Shown one piece after another: positions 9,822-19,799 of a stretch of DNA of 64,000 nt. A program made the translations under genes and the position numbers. The stretch is from Henningerozyma blattae CBS 6284 (taxonomy: Eukaryota; Ascomycota; Saccharomycetes; Saccharomycetales; Saccharomycetaceae). The notes under the pieces were generated by a model. It ran no database searches. It was not told where the DNA came from and saw only the letters and a program-made list of their open reading frames with translations. The DNA lies in NCBI RefSeq assembly GCF_000315915.1, contig NC_020188.1, positions 203,501 through 267,500 on the forward strand. Reading direction: 5' to 3'. Position 1 is the first letter of the stretch, and every line of letters starts with the position of its first letter.

Positions 9822-12800
9822 TCATATCAAATAAGTATACTTGGTTATCGTCGCTATGTTTCTTTCTAGAGAACTTTGTTTTAAATTTTTCGTTTTTCTG
9901 TGCTGTTCTTCCTGGATTAAGAAATCTGGTAGAGCTTGTGAAGAGCTATATATAGCTTCTAGTTCATTAGAGATTGAATGATCACGTTGATCCATTTGCT
10001 GTTGAATTCTCGCACTTTCCAAAGCAAACCATTTTTCAAATTCTTTAGCTGGATCAATATCATCCTTTTGTTGGTTCGAAGGTTTATGGACATGAACAAT
10101 GTTACCATTACGGCTATTATCATTAGAATTTTTATCAGGTAGTTCCTTCTTCAAAGTTTCCTTTATTTTAGGTTTGTTTGATGATTTGTTTTTCTTACCA
10201 ATATTATTCTTTTTTTCAAAAGAACCCTCTTTATGCTTGGCTGTATTTTTATCACTAACACTCCTGGAAGTCTTATTTCCCTTAGAGCTATCAGGAGAGT
10301 TATTGCTGTTGCCATCTTTACTGCTTGGTGGAGAATTTGAAGGTTTGTAATTACCTTGTATTTTTTCCTTTTTATATTTCTTTTTATCATTAGTATGATT
10401 GATGATTTTGCTAACCGTATTCTTGTTATCGTGATTGATAACTTCTTGTTGTTGTTCCAGTTTTTGTTCTTTTTCATTGATACTATCAACTTTTGCATTA
10501 AGATTATCTTCAGCTAAATTTTTAGAGGAATGTTTTATGGTTCTTTCTACTAATGGTATATTTTTAGCGACAATTGTTGCAGCACTTAGACGAATAGGTT
10601 CGGTGTTAGTCACAGGAGAAGAGTCTCTTATAGAATGTAAAGATTCAGCATCGTATAAAGAAGGTAAAACATTTTTTCTTGAATTGGAAACCTGCCTATT
10701 GGTATGATTGGCTTTAGAATTACCCCAGACTGGTTTGTTTTTTGATTGTTCTTCTTGGCTTTTCATTTTTATTAATGTTTCTTCTACAGCCTGGCGCTGT
10801 TTTATACGTTCCTTTTGTGTTAATTTCTTAAAGTTTGAAACCTTGGTTTTAGAGTTTCCTTCTTCTGGCTGTTTTATATCAGTATTCTTTATTGTATCAT
10901 ACTTTGTGTTCAAAAGAGATGGAAGATTTCTATTCGATTCTTCAACTGTAGAGTGAATTAAAACTTCACTGTTATCTTTCCCTGGAATATTTATTAATTG
11001 GGGAGCTTTCAGATCTGGTGGAAGTCTGTCAGAGTATCTTCTTCTTGTGCGTTTAGTTACTTCAATGAAATCATGACTATCATCAAATAAGCCATTGTTG
11101 CTATTACCACTAAGTGTGTACTGTTGTTTCCAGATCTCTTTCCCACTAGAAATATCTTGTATAGTATGTGATGATCTTCTGCTACTTGAGTTATCCGTAT
11201 CTTTTGAACTTGGTCTACTAGTATGGAGTAAAGAAGATCTTCGTCTTGAAGTCGAACCTTTACGGCTCTCGCTAGATTCAGTTCCAACTTGAATAAAATT
11301 ACTATCTTTCCCAATAAATCGTTCGTTGAACACCTTAAGGTTGCTGCAAAACAAATTGACCCAGTCAGTATTGGGTTGGTTATACCAGGGTGAATATTGG
11401 TTGTAATTTTTAATAGTCAGACCATTCTTCAGCGTAATCAAATATTTTTCAAGTAAGTTCCAAGCTTTGTCAGAAAAACCCTTATCGATTAATTCAATAT
11501 TTGTGCGAGAGAATAGTAATCCAATATTTGTTAAAATAAAAAAACAACAGTTCATAGACAATAGCTTAGAATGCGCAAAAACTGAGTTCATAAAGATTGT
11601 AATGACTGTACTCCCGTTAATGAACTTATCAAGGTTGCATTCTAGTATATTTTTTAAATACTCCAAGTTAAATTCATCTGAAAGAGCAAGAAGCGCCATA
11701 AGGTAATGAACAATTTCAGAAGTACTTTCGAATTTCAAATCCTCTAAGATTTCATTCATTTGAAACCCATATAAAAATTTCACAATTGATTGAATATTCT
11801 CTTTTGTTGCCCCCTCGATATGTTCTAAATGGATCATTTTCATGCCATCTTTGCTTAGTTTTATCCAAGGGGGGGATAACTTGATACTAAAGAATTGTGA
11901 CCTTGAGAGTAAGATGAATGAGTGTGCAACAACATGTCCATTTTTTGAATAAATAATCACGTCTGGCAAAATAGAAGTAATATTGCTTGAAGTATTTTCT
12001 AATGGGTAGGTGCTTCGTATGGCATGTGACAATTTTGACATATGAATGGAATCGTCAGTCAGCATTAATAGTAATTTCCAAGATTTTCCCATAGGTTTTT
12101 CATCGGTATACAGAAAATGAACAAATTCTTTAAACATTCTATTTGCTATCCATTCAGTTCTATTTTGTATAACGATTTCCCAATGATTATCGTTATCAGA
12201 GCATTGAAAGTTTAATTCTAATGAATTATCATTAGTGGTGAAAATACCTTTGCTCTTAAGTATTTTAACTAGATTTTTACACCTTGCTGATAATATAAAT
12301 TGATGGCAACTGCAAATAATTTCATTACTCTCTGATCTAAATATAACATTGAAAGTTGATGATTTATTGTTTACAATTTGAGACACTAAAGAATTTGTAG
12401 CATCAAATCTGTATCCTTCATTTTCAAATTTTGGTATCAGCGCTACTTTAGAATCTTCCTCTTCTTCTGGATAAAATATGGCATTTTTATTTGTTAAATA
12501 TTCTTTATGTCCTATAATGTTGAATGTTAATGGGCCATATAAATCGAAGCCTCGGTCAGTAATGCCAAATAATGGTGAATATTTAGAAAAGGAAAAATTA
12601 ATTGAATCTTTAGGATATAAAATTGGAATAGAATTTGATTCTGATTTTAAAATAGAAAAAGAGCCAAAGACTGAATCACAAGAGACATCTACTGCTCTCC
12701 CTGATATTAATTTATTGCTAAATACTTTTTCAAATGGTTTACCAATTCCTTGGGAGGTTAGCACACTACCTCCTAATGTACACAATATCAATGATCCAAA

Positions 12801-14336
12801 TTGTCCCACATCAAAATTTAGGCATCTTTTAAATTTATAGTTTGGTGTCCAATATAATGAAACAGGCAAAGTGTTCTTGAAATTACTCCACATAGCAGGG
12901 GATTCGGCTTTCACATTGATAATACCAATTCTTCCACATTCATATTTAAAACAAAGATTATTACCATATGTATTTTGGCATTTCATGTCGGTAACTTTGT
13001 GGGGAATATGTACTGGGGTAAAATGAGCAAATTCATTTCTTGGTTTAAAATTTTTAGCTCTAGGAAGTGGGATTTTAAATCGTTTAGTTGAATAGTTGCT
13101 ATAAACATACAAAATGTTCCCAGAGGCTCTAATAAAAGTGGCAAATTCTGTACAAAGTACTTGTTCAATTTTAATATTCGGTAATGAAATCCTTACAGGT
13201 GTTCTAGTGATAAAACCAGGTGCTCCTACATGTTCAGTATCAGGAGATAAATGAAGAGGCTTTGATACACCCAATTGGCCAACATTTAAGCCCCAAAGAT
13301 AAATTGTGCCATTTTTTGATACTGCACATGAATGAATTTTAGAACATGAAATAAATTTTATATCTTGGAAATCTAAGAATGAAATTTTTTTCGGTACAGC
13401 TGAGAAAGCATTTGTTGGAAAATCGTCCTTTACTGTTTTGTTGGAGCCTGTGTTATAGCCTAATTGACCGTAAGCGTTCCAGCCCCAAGAATATACTGAT
13501 CCATTTTCATCTAACACTAATGTATGGTGATCACTGCTTGAAAGTTGTTGAAAATTTGATTCTTCCAAATCTAGAATTTCTAAATAATTAGGTTGTGAGG
13601 TATCTATAGAACCATTTCCCAGTCTACCACGGCTATTATTCCCACATGTATATATTTTATTATCTGAAGTTACAATTATCGAATGATATCTTGTAAGTTT
13701 AATCCTACTAAAAGTTTTTGTTTGTGATAGGAATTCTCCTTGTCTATCAAGGCATTCTATATCTAATTGGAATAGCTGTTGGCGATCATCTTTATTACCA
13801 GTACCTAACTGATAATTAAAGTTGGAACCATATGATAAGATATGAGTTCCACCAGATTGTATTAACTCTCGCTGAGAATGCATATCTAACGGAAGTTCAA
13901 ATAATGCTAATTTAATCTCTAAAGATGAAAATTTTTCATTATTTTGCCATGATATATGTGGTTTAATGGAGTCCAATATGTCATCATATTCATAATTAAT
14001 ATAATTTGGAAATCTAGAAATCTTGCTTTGTAATTCTAATCCATACAATTCAAATGGTGTTAATCCATCATGATCTAACTGATTAAATACATGGCCACCG
14101 TACTTATGTGAAAGAAATTCCTTCTCATCCTTCCAAATCTTATAAATTTTGAAAGCTTTTTGTAAGTGGCCATCTCTAAGTAGTAAATGTAGTGGTGTAT
14201 ACCCCACTTTCAAAATCATGAGAATAAACATCGATTTTTTTAAATTTTTTATATCTGAGGTACAGCTTAATAAGTAGGACAAATTCCTACCAAATATATC
14301 TTTTTTCTCATCATTAATACTCTTCTTATTTGGCAT
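9822..14336 (-). CDS. Ankyrin/RCC1/BTB-domain protein (IBtk-like)
   Basis: Large 1504-residue protein with the architecture of animal IBtk and related fungal BTB proteins, proposed Cul3 ubiquitin-ligase adaptors. Visible parts in order: ankyrin-like unit at about 45-120 (GYTPLHLLLRDGHLQKA; DHDGLTPFELYG); RCC1 repeats at about 163-460, with GSNFNYQLGTGNKDDR, CGNNSRGRLGNGS, SWGWNAYGQLGYN and LWGLNVGQLGV; a first BTB-like unit at about 660-770 (CSCHQFILSARC); a second BTB at about 790-860 (PDVIIYSKNGHVVAHSFILLSRS); then a long charged, Ser/Lys/Asn-rich disordered tail from about 1000 with coiled-coil stretches. I cannot recall any S. cerevisiae protein with this combination, and none lies between ISW2 and CPA1 there. 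The domain assignment is firm; the Cul3-adaptor role is inferred from family architecture. ATG at 14336. Confidence 0.8.
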   Translation of the reverse strand: MPNKKSINDEKKDIFGRNLSYLLSCTSDIKNLKKSMFILMILKVGYTPLHLLLRDGHLQKAFKIYKIWKDEKEFLSHKYGGHVFNQLDHDGLTPFELYGLELQSKISRFPNYINYEYDDILDSIKPHISWQNNEKFSSLEIKLALFELPLDMHSQRELIQSGGTHILSYGSNFNYQLGTGNKDDRQQLFQLDIECLDRQGEFLSQTKTFSRIKLTRYHSIIVTSDNKIYTCGNNSRGRLGNGSIDTSQPNYLEILDLEESNFQQLSSSDHHTLVLDENGSVYSWGWNAYGQLGYNTGSNKTVKDDFPTNAFSAVPKKISFLDFQDIKFISCSKIHSCAVSKNGTIYLWGLNVGQLGVSKPLHLSPDTEHVGAPGFITRTPVRISLPNIKIEQVLCTEFATFIRASGNILYVYSNYSTKRFKIPLPRAKNFKPRNEFAHFTPVHIPHKVTDMKCQNTYGNNLCFKYECGRIGIINVKAESPAMWSNFKNTLPVSLYWTPNYKFKRCLNFDVGQFGSLILCTLGGSVLTSQGIGKPFEKVFSNKLISGRAVDVSCDSVFGSFSILKSESNSIPILYPKDSINFSFSKYSPLFGITDRGFDLYGPLTFNIIGHKEYLTNKNAIFYPEEEEDSKVALIPKFENEGYRFDATNSLVSQIVNNKSSTFNVIFRSESNEIICSCHQFILSARCKNLVKILKSKGIFTTNDNSLELNFQCSDNDNHWEIVIQNRTEWIANRMFKEFVHFLYTDEKPMGKSWKLLLMLTDDSIHMSKLSHAIRSTYPLENTSSNITSILPDVIIYSKNGHVVAHSFILLSRSQFFSIKLSPPWIKLSKDGMKMIHLEHIEGATKENIQSIVKFLYGFQMNEILEDLKFESTSEIVHYLMALLALSDEFNLEYLKNILECNLDKFINGSTVITIFMNSVFAHSKLLSMNCCFFILTNIGLLFSRTNIELIDKGFSDKAWNLLEKYLITLKNGLTIKNYNQYSPWYNQPNTDWVNLFCSNLKVFNERFIGKDSNFIQVGTESSESRKGSTSRRRSSLLHTSRPSSKDTDNSSSRRSSHTIQDISSGKEIWKQQYTLSGNSNNGLFDDSHDFIEVTKRTRRRYSDRLPPDLKAPQLINIPGKDNSEVLIHSTVEESNRNLPSLLNTKYDTIKNTDIKQPEEGNSKTKVSNFKKLTQKERIKQRQAVEETLIKMKSQEEQSKNKPVWGNSKANHTNRQVSNSRKNVLPSLYDAESLHSIRDSSPVTNTEPIRLSAATIVAKNIPLVERTIKHSSKNLAEDNLNAKVDSINEKEQKLEQQQEVINHDNKNTVSKIINHTNDKKKYKKEKIQGNYKPSNSPPSSKDGNSNNSPDSSKGNKTSRSVSDKNTAKHKEGSFEKKNNIGKKNKSSNKPKIKETLKKELPDKNSNDNSRNGNIVHVHKPSNQQKDDIDPAKEFEKWFALESARIQQQMDQRDHSISNELEAIYSSSQALPDFLIQEEQHRKTKNLKQSSLERNIATITKYTYLI

Positions 14337-14861
14337 AAAGTTTTTTTATTTGTTTTATGTATAATATTCAGCAATAGGCTCTCTGGATACTTGAAAAACT
14401 GGGGTAAACCAGGAGGAGTTAAAGTTTGGAGTAAATGGCAAAAGAGTGTTCAATATTTTTTCTTTCCTAATCTTTTTAGACTTTTCATTATTAAATACCT
14501 TCACATCTGCTTAAATAAGGTTAGCGAGCCTGAAAGATTCCGAAATGCAAGAGGAACGTGAAGCATATAATATAAAAAATATATTTAAATAAAGATAGAA
14601 TAAAAGTTAGGAAAATAAAAAAATTGAAGATAAACTAAGTGAAATTAAAAATGCTAATACATATAAAGATAGTTTTTTCTTATGGAAAAAAATACTTCAT
14701 AAAATGGTGTGAGTAAGACACTGAGAGTAAAAAACTAATATATATATATATATAGATATATAAAAGTAAATTAGAAGATTTTTATGGCGTAATCATTGTA
14801 AGAAAATATTTCAAAATACCTGATAAGATAAAAAAAATTATTCATGTAAAGAAAGTTTTGA
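14337..14861. other. Intergenic with TA-rich repeat
   Basis: Promoter of the BTB gene and 3' region of CPA1, both on the minus strand. A short TA dinucleotide repeat interrupted by G lies at about 14739-14762. Nothing else recognised. Confidence 0.5.
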
Positions 14862-16091
14862 TCAAGCAAGGATTCTTTGATTTGGTAAAGATGTCGGGAT
14901 TAAATTATATTTAGCCAAATTGGCATTTAATTTTAAAACAATCGAATTATCATTGGCCGAATTTTTATTAGCAATATATTTCGCAATATCATTGAAATAT
15001 TTATCAAATAAAACAGAAGTATCCAAAGGACCCCCTTTAGCTTCAGGATGGAACTGAGTAGAAAATATTGGTCTCGTCAAATGAATCATGCCTTCATTTG
15101 ATTTATCGTTAATATTGACAAAATAAGGTTTCCAATCTGAGTCGGATAGAGAATCGATATCAACTTCATAACCATGATTTTGAGAAGTTATATAGCAATG
15201 TCCATTAATTAAATCCATGACAGGAATATTATGAGCTCTGTTACCATATTTCATCTTCTTGGTGGTACCACCAGCAGCAAGGGCTAGTAATTGATGACCT
15301 AAACAAATTCCAAATATTGGTAAAGAGTATAATGTTTCGTCATTCAATAGTTTTTTCAAATTATTAATTGTAACCTGACAAGATTTTGGATCCCCTGGAC
15401 CGTTTGAAATAAAAATACCATCGAAATTCTTTGCAATAGTTTGAATATCATAGTCATATGGTAGTACTGTTACATTAGCACCTCTTGAAACCAAGCATCT
15501 AACGATATTTTCTTTAACACCACAATCAATCAATGCAATATTTGCCACAGGTTCATGTAATAAAGACTTGATAAAATAAGGTTTTTTTGTAGAAACTTTT
15601 GAAACTAATAAATCTGCCATTGGGTTGATGTATTCGACAGAAGTATCATTTTCAATAGTGATTCTTGCTAAAGATGAACCTTGTTCTCTTAAATATTGTA
15701 CAATTTCACGAGTATCTACACCCGCAATTGCAGTGATATTTTCTCTTTTACAAAACTCACCTAAGGATTCAATAGCAGTCCAATGGGAATATTGTTGGGA
15801 GTAGTCTGATACTACAATACCTTTGATATGAGGGTGTGGTGACTCGAAAAATTTTAATAAATTGAATTCATCTAATGCAGTAGAAGATGGGACACCATAA
15901 TTTCCAATCAAAGGTTGAGTAAAGACCAAAATTTGGCCACAATAAGAAGGATCTGTAATAGATTCTGTGTAACCAACTAAAGAAGTTGTAAATACGGCCT
16001 CTCCTGCTGTCGAATTGGAAGCTCCAAAAGAATAACCGGAGAAAGAAGGACCGTTTTTAATTTGTAAAGTAGCTTTAGTTTGTGATTCCAT
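14862..16091 (-). CDS. CPA1: Arginine-specific carbamoyl-phosphate synthetase, small (glutaminase) subunit
   Basis: Cytosolic enzyme subunit that hydrolyses glutamine and passes ammonia to Cpa2 for carbamoyl phosphate, the first step toward citrulline and arginine. The 409-residue protein has the CPSase small-chain N-domain (about 5-150, with [21 protein letters not shown]) and a class I glutamine amidotransferase domain (about 185-385). The nucleophile is Cys263 in GICLGHQ, and the His/Glu pair lies in QFHPEAKGG. Length and motifs match the S. cerevisiae protein closely. No mitochondrial presequence is visible, as expected for yeast. The gene has an upstream ORF encoding an arginine attenuator peptide, so arginine-dependent translational repression and nonsense-mediated decay are likely to act on it. 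Two Gcn4-type sites lie further upstream. Confidence 0.96.
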   Translation of the reverse strand: MESQTKATLQIKNGPSFSGYSFGASNSTAGEAVFTTSLVGYTESITDPSYCGQILVFTQPLIGNYGVPSSTALDEFNLLKFFESPHPHIKGIVVSDYSQQYSHWTAIESLGEFCKRENITAIAGVDTREIVQYLREQGSSLARITIENDTSVEYINPMADLLVSKVSTKKPYFIKSLLHEPVANIALIDCGVKENIVRCLVSRGANVTVLPYDYDIQTIAKNFDGIFISNGPGDPKSCQVTINNLKKLLNDETLYSLPIFGICLGHQLLALAAGGTTKKMKYGNRAHNIPVMDLINGHCYITSQNHGYEVDIDSLSDSDWKPYFVNINDKSNEGMIHLTRPIFSTQFHPEAKGGPLDTSVLFDKYFNDIAKYIANKNSANDNSIVLKLNANLAKYNLIPTSLPNQRILA

Positions 16092-16125
16092 TCTTTTTGT
16101 TTTGAAGCTTTGAAGTAAGGGATTC

Positions 16126-16203
16126 TTAATAGGAGTTATTTTTCCAAAGGTGAGTTGAGATGTAGTCTGTGCAGGTGTATTGAGAGTGTTCTAATCTAAA
16201 CAT
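16126..16203 (-). CDS. CPA1 upstream ORF, arginine attenuator peptide
   Basis: A 25-codon ORF in the CPA1 leader, read from ATG at 16203 to TAA at 16126-16128, leaving 34 nt to the CPA1 start codon. The peptide core is [14 protein letters not shown]. It matches the fungal arginine attenuator peptide in length and core (S. cerevisiae, from memory: QYTCQDYISDHIWK). The family stalls the terminating ribosome when arginine is high, reducing CPA1 translation. The aspartate known to be essential (position 13 here) and the Trp at 20 are kept; positions 12 (Gln to Thr) and 17 (Asp to Thr) differ. It is too short for ordinary ORF calling. Identification is by sequence and location; function is inferred. 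Confidence 0.95.
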   Translation of the reverse strand: MFRLEHSQYTCTDYISTHLWKNNSY

Positions 16204-16733
16204 CAACGGAAGATATTAAGATAAAATATTGTACTAATATATGAATAGTAGTAATATGTATGTATGTTCTATATAGATATGAGATGTATATGACAAAATG
16301 ATTTTATTACATCGTAATGATACTCTTTTATACTAATATCATTTTTTAAAATGTCTATCCCCTTTCATGATGTCATTTAAGCACGACTAGTTCAAGAAAT
16401 AGAATGATGATAGAAAAAGGAAGTGATGACCACAGAATGACAGTTCGTAACACTCCTCAATAAGATATTGTCGATTAACCAATAGTTACACTTAGCAAGT
16501 GTCCTCCATTACAACCCTGTGATGAGCAACTTGTCCAAGTGATGAGACTCCAGGCCAGAATCCCTACAGCAAAAAAAATTGAAAAATTGAAAAATTGAAA
16601 AATTAAGTAATAAACATCAACCGTGATTACTGTTTCAATACATATTGGGCAGGTAAAGTTAGCTGTCAATAGAGTCTACTAAGGGAAGTCGGTAGTCCAA
16701 GTCCAAAACACGTTAACGCTGTATCTTGCTAAA

Positions 16734-16740
16734 TGACTCA
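16734..16740. promoter_or_regulatory. Candidate Gcn4 site (TGACTCA)
   Basis: Perfect seven-base Gcn4 core, in the context ATGACTCAG. It is about 640 bp upstream of the CPA1 start and 830 bp upstream of RAX1. CPA1 is a general-amino-acid-control target in S. cerevisiae, so Gcn4 regulation is plausible; the distance to CPA1 is long. Confidence 0.5.
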
Positions 16741-16787
16741 GTGATCTCATCTAGGATGTTTTCGGCATCCTCAGAGAAAGCCCGCAG

Positions 16788-16794
16788 TGACTCA
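16788..16794. promoter_or_regulatory. Second candidate Gcn4 site (TGACTCA)
   Basis: Second perfect TGACTCA, 54 bp from the first, in the same GC-richer patch. A pair this close is unlikely to be chance in AT-rich DNA. It most likely serves CPA1. Confidence 0.5.
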
Positions 16795-17569
16795 CCAGAC
16801 ACGAATGAGTAATAATCTTAAAACGTTTTTTTTTAATACAAAATTTCATCGACAAAAAGAAAAAGGTTAATAAACTCTTTATCAATTAACTGGTGCCAAA
16901 TATTATCATTCTTTGTTCTCATAATTAAATAAATAAGAAATTTGTTACTCATACTTATTTTATTCGTATTTTTTATTTTTTTTCAGATAAATTAAGTATT
17001 TTCATTCTTCATTTGATTTATTTTCCATATTTGGCCGAATTTTTCATATTACATTCTTGGATGAAAAATTAGCAATATAGGGCAAGATCTGGTGGAAAGA
17101 GGAAACTCCTTTCTTTTGTAACTAAGTAGACGACACTACGTAGAAATATTTTGAGGTTATCGTTGGTTTTTTTTATTATTATTATTTTTAAATACTATTA
17201 TCTCATTTAGTACGATATGAATTTTTTACTCTTCAAATCTATTAATATAATGTTTTGGCGAATTACCTGTTTCGGGAAAAGCAATAACAATAGTCTCATG
17301 TACAGAGTGTCGCCAAAATGCGGTTATAACAAACGAATGGAAAAATACTGGAATTAAGCTCCATATATTCTTGAGATCTCTAGTAGATACCATCTTTCAG
17401 GGTGTTTATACTTTAGTTAACATCTAATTTGCTATCCAAAAATTTGTTTGGGTTGCTAAATGTGTTGCTTATAAGTATATACTTTTTTTTTAATCCTTAA
17501 CGTATTGAATTGCTTACAACTTTGCCAATAATAAAACCTGGAAGGACATTTTAAAAAAAAGTTAAAAAA

Positions 17570-19303
17570 ATGAGTATAGATTATAAGCAAATACAGCATG
17601 AACGATTGCCAACGTTATATGAGGTATTAATTCAAAAATCAAGTGCACCAGCAGACTTGTGGTCTTTTTATACGTATTTATCACAATTTCCCTATGCTAT
17701 AAACTATTTAGAATTTTGGATTGATTTGATGAATCATAACAGACTATGCAGACATTTGATAAATGAAATTAAAAATTCTCTTATTCAAAACAATAAGAAT
17801 AACCCACATCTTAATGAGGAAGACTTGCAGAAAATAATTGATAAATATTCAAATAATGATATTCTACCACCTTCGATGCCGTTGCCTCAAGCAGTATCTA
17901 CACCTCCTGCAGATTTTGATACAATTGATGAAGTTGAGCGGGAGTCATTATCTAATATGCCAATACCAGAGCAAGACGAGGATATCGATAATGACAACGA
18001 TTCAATTACATCTTCCATCTTATTAAACGTTTTGATGAATGAAGGCTACTTAAATCCAGACGACCATTATAGAATGTCGAAATTTTTCCAAGGTAATATT
18101 GGTGGATCAAATGATTATAGAATGTCACAACTAATGCAAAATTGGCAGAGACATAATGATAATTCGAATTCAAATAATACAAGGCAAACAAATACTGGTG
18201 AAACTAATAATGCTGGTAATAATAGTAATAGTAATTCGTATACTAATAATACTACAGAAAGATTTGCAGCCATGGTGGATGAATTATTACAAAATAATAG
18301 AATACCAATGCCATCACCGATTTTACCTAATACCCAAGAAAATATACAAGAACAAGAAGATCAAGCTAATGCATCTTCTTCCTCTTTTTTAAACGGATTA
18401 ACGACAAGAGATTTAATCAAAAATGCTAGAAATATTTGTAACTTATATCTAATTTCACCAGAAAAGAGTAAAAAATATTTGATTAATATTCCTGAAACTA
18501 TTAAATTTGATATAATTAAAAAGATTAAATTCGAAAATAGATTTGATCCATTAATTTTTGATGATTTACAAAATTTAACTTATAATTTCTTAGAAGTTGA
18601 TTGTTTCCCAAAATTTTTAAGTAAGATTGCATTGCATAATATTCATGATCAAATCTCTGATTGGAGATTTCATTCTTCATTTAAATTAACAAGTCAGAAT
18701 AGAAAATCAAATAGAGGGCTTTCAGAAAATGATAATTCTTCGTCAACTGATAATGAAAAAAACTATCAGAGTGATAATGATGATAATGATTCAATGATAT
18801 ATAATATAGATAATCATATTTCAAGATCACCTTTTTCAAATTATACAATTATAAGCAGATTATTTGTTGGATTTATATGGTTAGGCATTGGATTCTGGAT
18901 TGGTTATACTTTGATTTTTTTAAACTATAGTAGAGGCATTCGTGTTACTACATTACCTCCTTTTCTATTTGGTTGCTATTACATTATTTGTGGTCTTTAT
19001 CAATTAGATATTTTTTATTCCTTATTTGGTGTTACACAAGATTTAATGTTTCAACCTAAAAGAAATTTGCTTCATGCTAACAAAAAAATTGATAAAACAA
19101 CGAAAAAAAATTTAAAACATTTAAAGAGAGGTATTCCATTTTTTTTTAATTTATTTGGGGGTAAGAAGAGATTAATTAAAATTGACCATCCTTATATCAG
19201 AAACCTATTATTTAAAAGAGGTATTTGGTGTGCAATATTAGTAGCATTATCAACAGCCGGGTTAACTGTTATATTTAGTGTTGTACCTGGATGGAGAGTG
19301 TAA
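17570..19303 (+). CDS. RAX1: RAX1, RGS-like membrane protein for bipolar bud-site selection
   Basis: Membrane protein that with Rax2 marks division sites for bipolar budding. The 577-residue protein begins with the first part of an RGS-like fold (about 12-70: LPTLYEVLIQKSSAPADLWSFYTYLSQFP). A long Asn/Ser/Asp-rich linker follows (about 95-275), then a second conserved block (about 280-365: KYLINIPETIKFDIIKKIK). Three transmembrane segments lie near 423-447, 465-485 and 550-572. S. cerevisiae Rax1 is 435 residues, so the linker accounts for the extra length. In S. cerevisiae RAX1 and CPA1 are in tandem (YOR301W, YOR303W); here they are divergent, so RAX1 appears inverted. ATG at 17570 follows an A-rich leader. 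Confidence 0.87.
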   Translation: MSIDYKQIQHERLPTLYEVLIQKSSAPADLWSFYTYLSQFPYAINYLEFWIDLMNHNRLCRHLINEIKNSLIQNNKNNPHLNEEDLQKIIDKYSNNDILPPSMPLPQAVSTPPADFDTIDEVERESLSNMPIPEQDEDIDNDNDSITSSILLNVLMNEGYLNPDDHYRMSKFFQGNIGGSNDYRMSQLMQNWQRHNDNSNSNNTRQTNTGETNNAGNNSNSNSYTNNTTERFAAMVDELLQNNRIPMPSPILPNTQENIQEQEDQANASSSSFLNGLTTRDLIKNARNICNLYLISPEKSKKYLINIPETIKFDIIKKIKFENRFDPLIFDDLQNLTYNFLEVDCFPKFLSKIALHNIHDQISDWRFHSSFKLTSQNRKSNRGLSENDNSSSTDNEKNYQSDNDDNDSMIYNIDNHISRSPFSNYTIISRLFVGFIWLGIGFWIGYTLIFLNYSRGIRVTTLPPFLFGCYYIICGLYQLDIFYSLFGVTQDLMFQPKRNLLHANKKIDKTTKKNLKHLKRGIPFFFNLFGGKKRLIKIDHPYIRNLLFKRGIWCAILVALSTAGLTVIFSVVPGWRV

Positions 19304-19717
19304 GACGTAAAATGAGAGACTGTTATATTATTACCAGTAGACTTTGTGTTACATTATACAAGCTTATGTACGTTTAGAACAAAATTACTGAACTTACTCC
19401 AGTTGTTTATTTGAAAACACTCGTTTGAAATGCCTGGATGCGTCAAGTACTTAGGTTAGATTTATAGTACTCATTATAGTACTCATTAGCATTTTTTTAA
19501 AAAAAAGATATAAAAATATAATTAAAATGTATAATTATACAATAAAAATGACAGTTAATTTTCAAGAGAAGTATTCTTGGCATATATTTATTGAGAAATA
19601 TATTTGGAGTGAATTTAGTAACTTTACTGAATTATAATTTTAAATCGCTTGAAGAAGTTCAAAACAATAAAAAGAGAATAGTCATCACGTGACTTCAACA
19701 AATTTGGAAAAAATTGC
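19304..19717. other. Intergenic between RAX1 and tRNA-Ser
   Basis: AT-rich. It has a 12-bp direct repeat (TATAGTACTCAT twice) at about 19463-19486 and a TCACGTGA palindrome with its CACGTG core at 19686-19691, about 26 bp beyond the 3' end of the minus-strand tRNA. No gene seen. Confidence 0.55.
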
Positions 19718-19799
19718 CGACAACTACAGGATTCGAACCTGTGCGGGCAGAGCCCAAGAGATTTCTAATCTATCGCCTTAACCACTCGGCCAAGTTGCC
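19718..19799 (-). tRNA. tRNA-Ser (anticodon AGA)
   Basis: An 82-nt class II tRNA read on the minus strand. The acceptor stem GGCAACT pairs with AGTTGTC, with discriminator G. The D-arm sequence TGGCCGAGTGGTTAAGGC holds the A box. The anticodon loop is TTAGAAA with anticodon AGA. A long variable arm has stem GGGC/GCCC. The T arm is ACAGG-TTCGAAT-CCTGT (B box). It matches the S. cerevisiae tRNA-Ser(AGA) closely and has no intron. One oddity is a T-C mismatch at the second pair of the anticodon stem (ATAGA against TCTCT). A T6 transcription terminator lies just beyond the 3' end (19708-19713). Confidence 0.97.

Larger units (their letters stand above)
16204..17569. other. Long divergent intergenic region between CPA1 and RAX1
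   Basis: About 1.37 kb shared by two divergent genes. The part from about 16470 to 16830 is clearly richer in G+C than its surroundings. It holds two TGACTCA sites, a small ACACTT/AAGTGT hairpin near 16487-16501, two GTGATGA words, and a run of an 8-mer (attgaaaa) about three times at 16577-16603. The remainder is AT-rich. In the inferred ancestor BUD7/BCH1 lay close to RAX1; no trace of it was recognised. Confidence 0.55.

Noticed and set aside
16519..16560. C/D-box snoRNA suggested by two GTGATGA words
   Set aside because: No D box (CTGA) at a suitable distance and no terminal stem.
16475..16669. 64-residue minus-strand frame upstream of CPA1
   Set aside because: It has no similarity to the attenuator peptide, and its composition is that of chance sequence.
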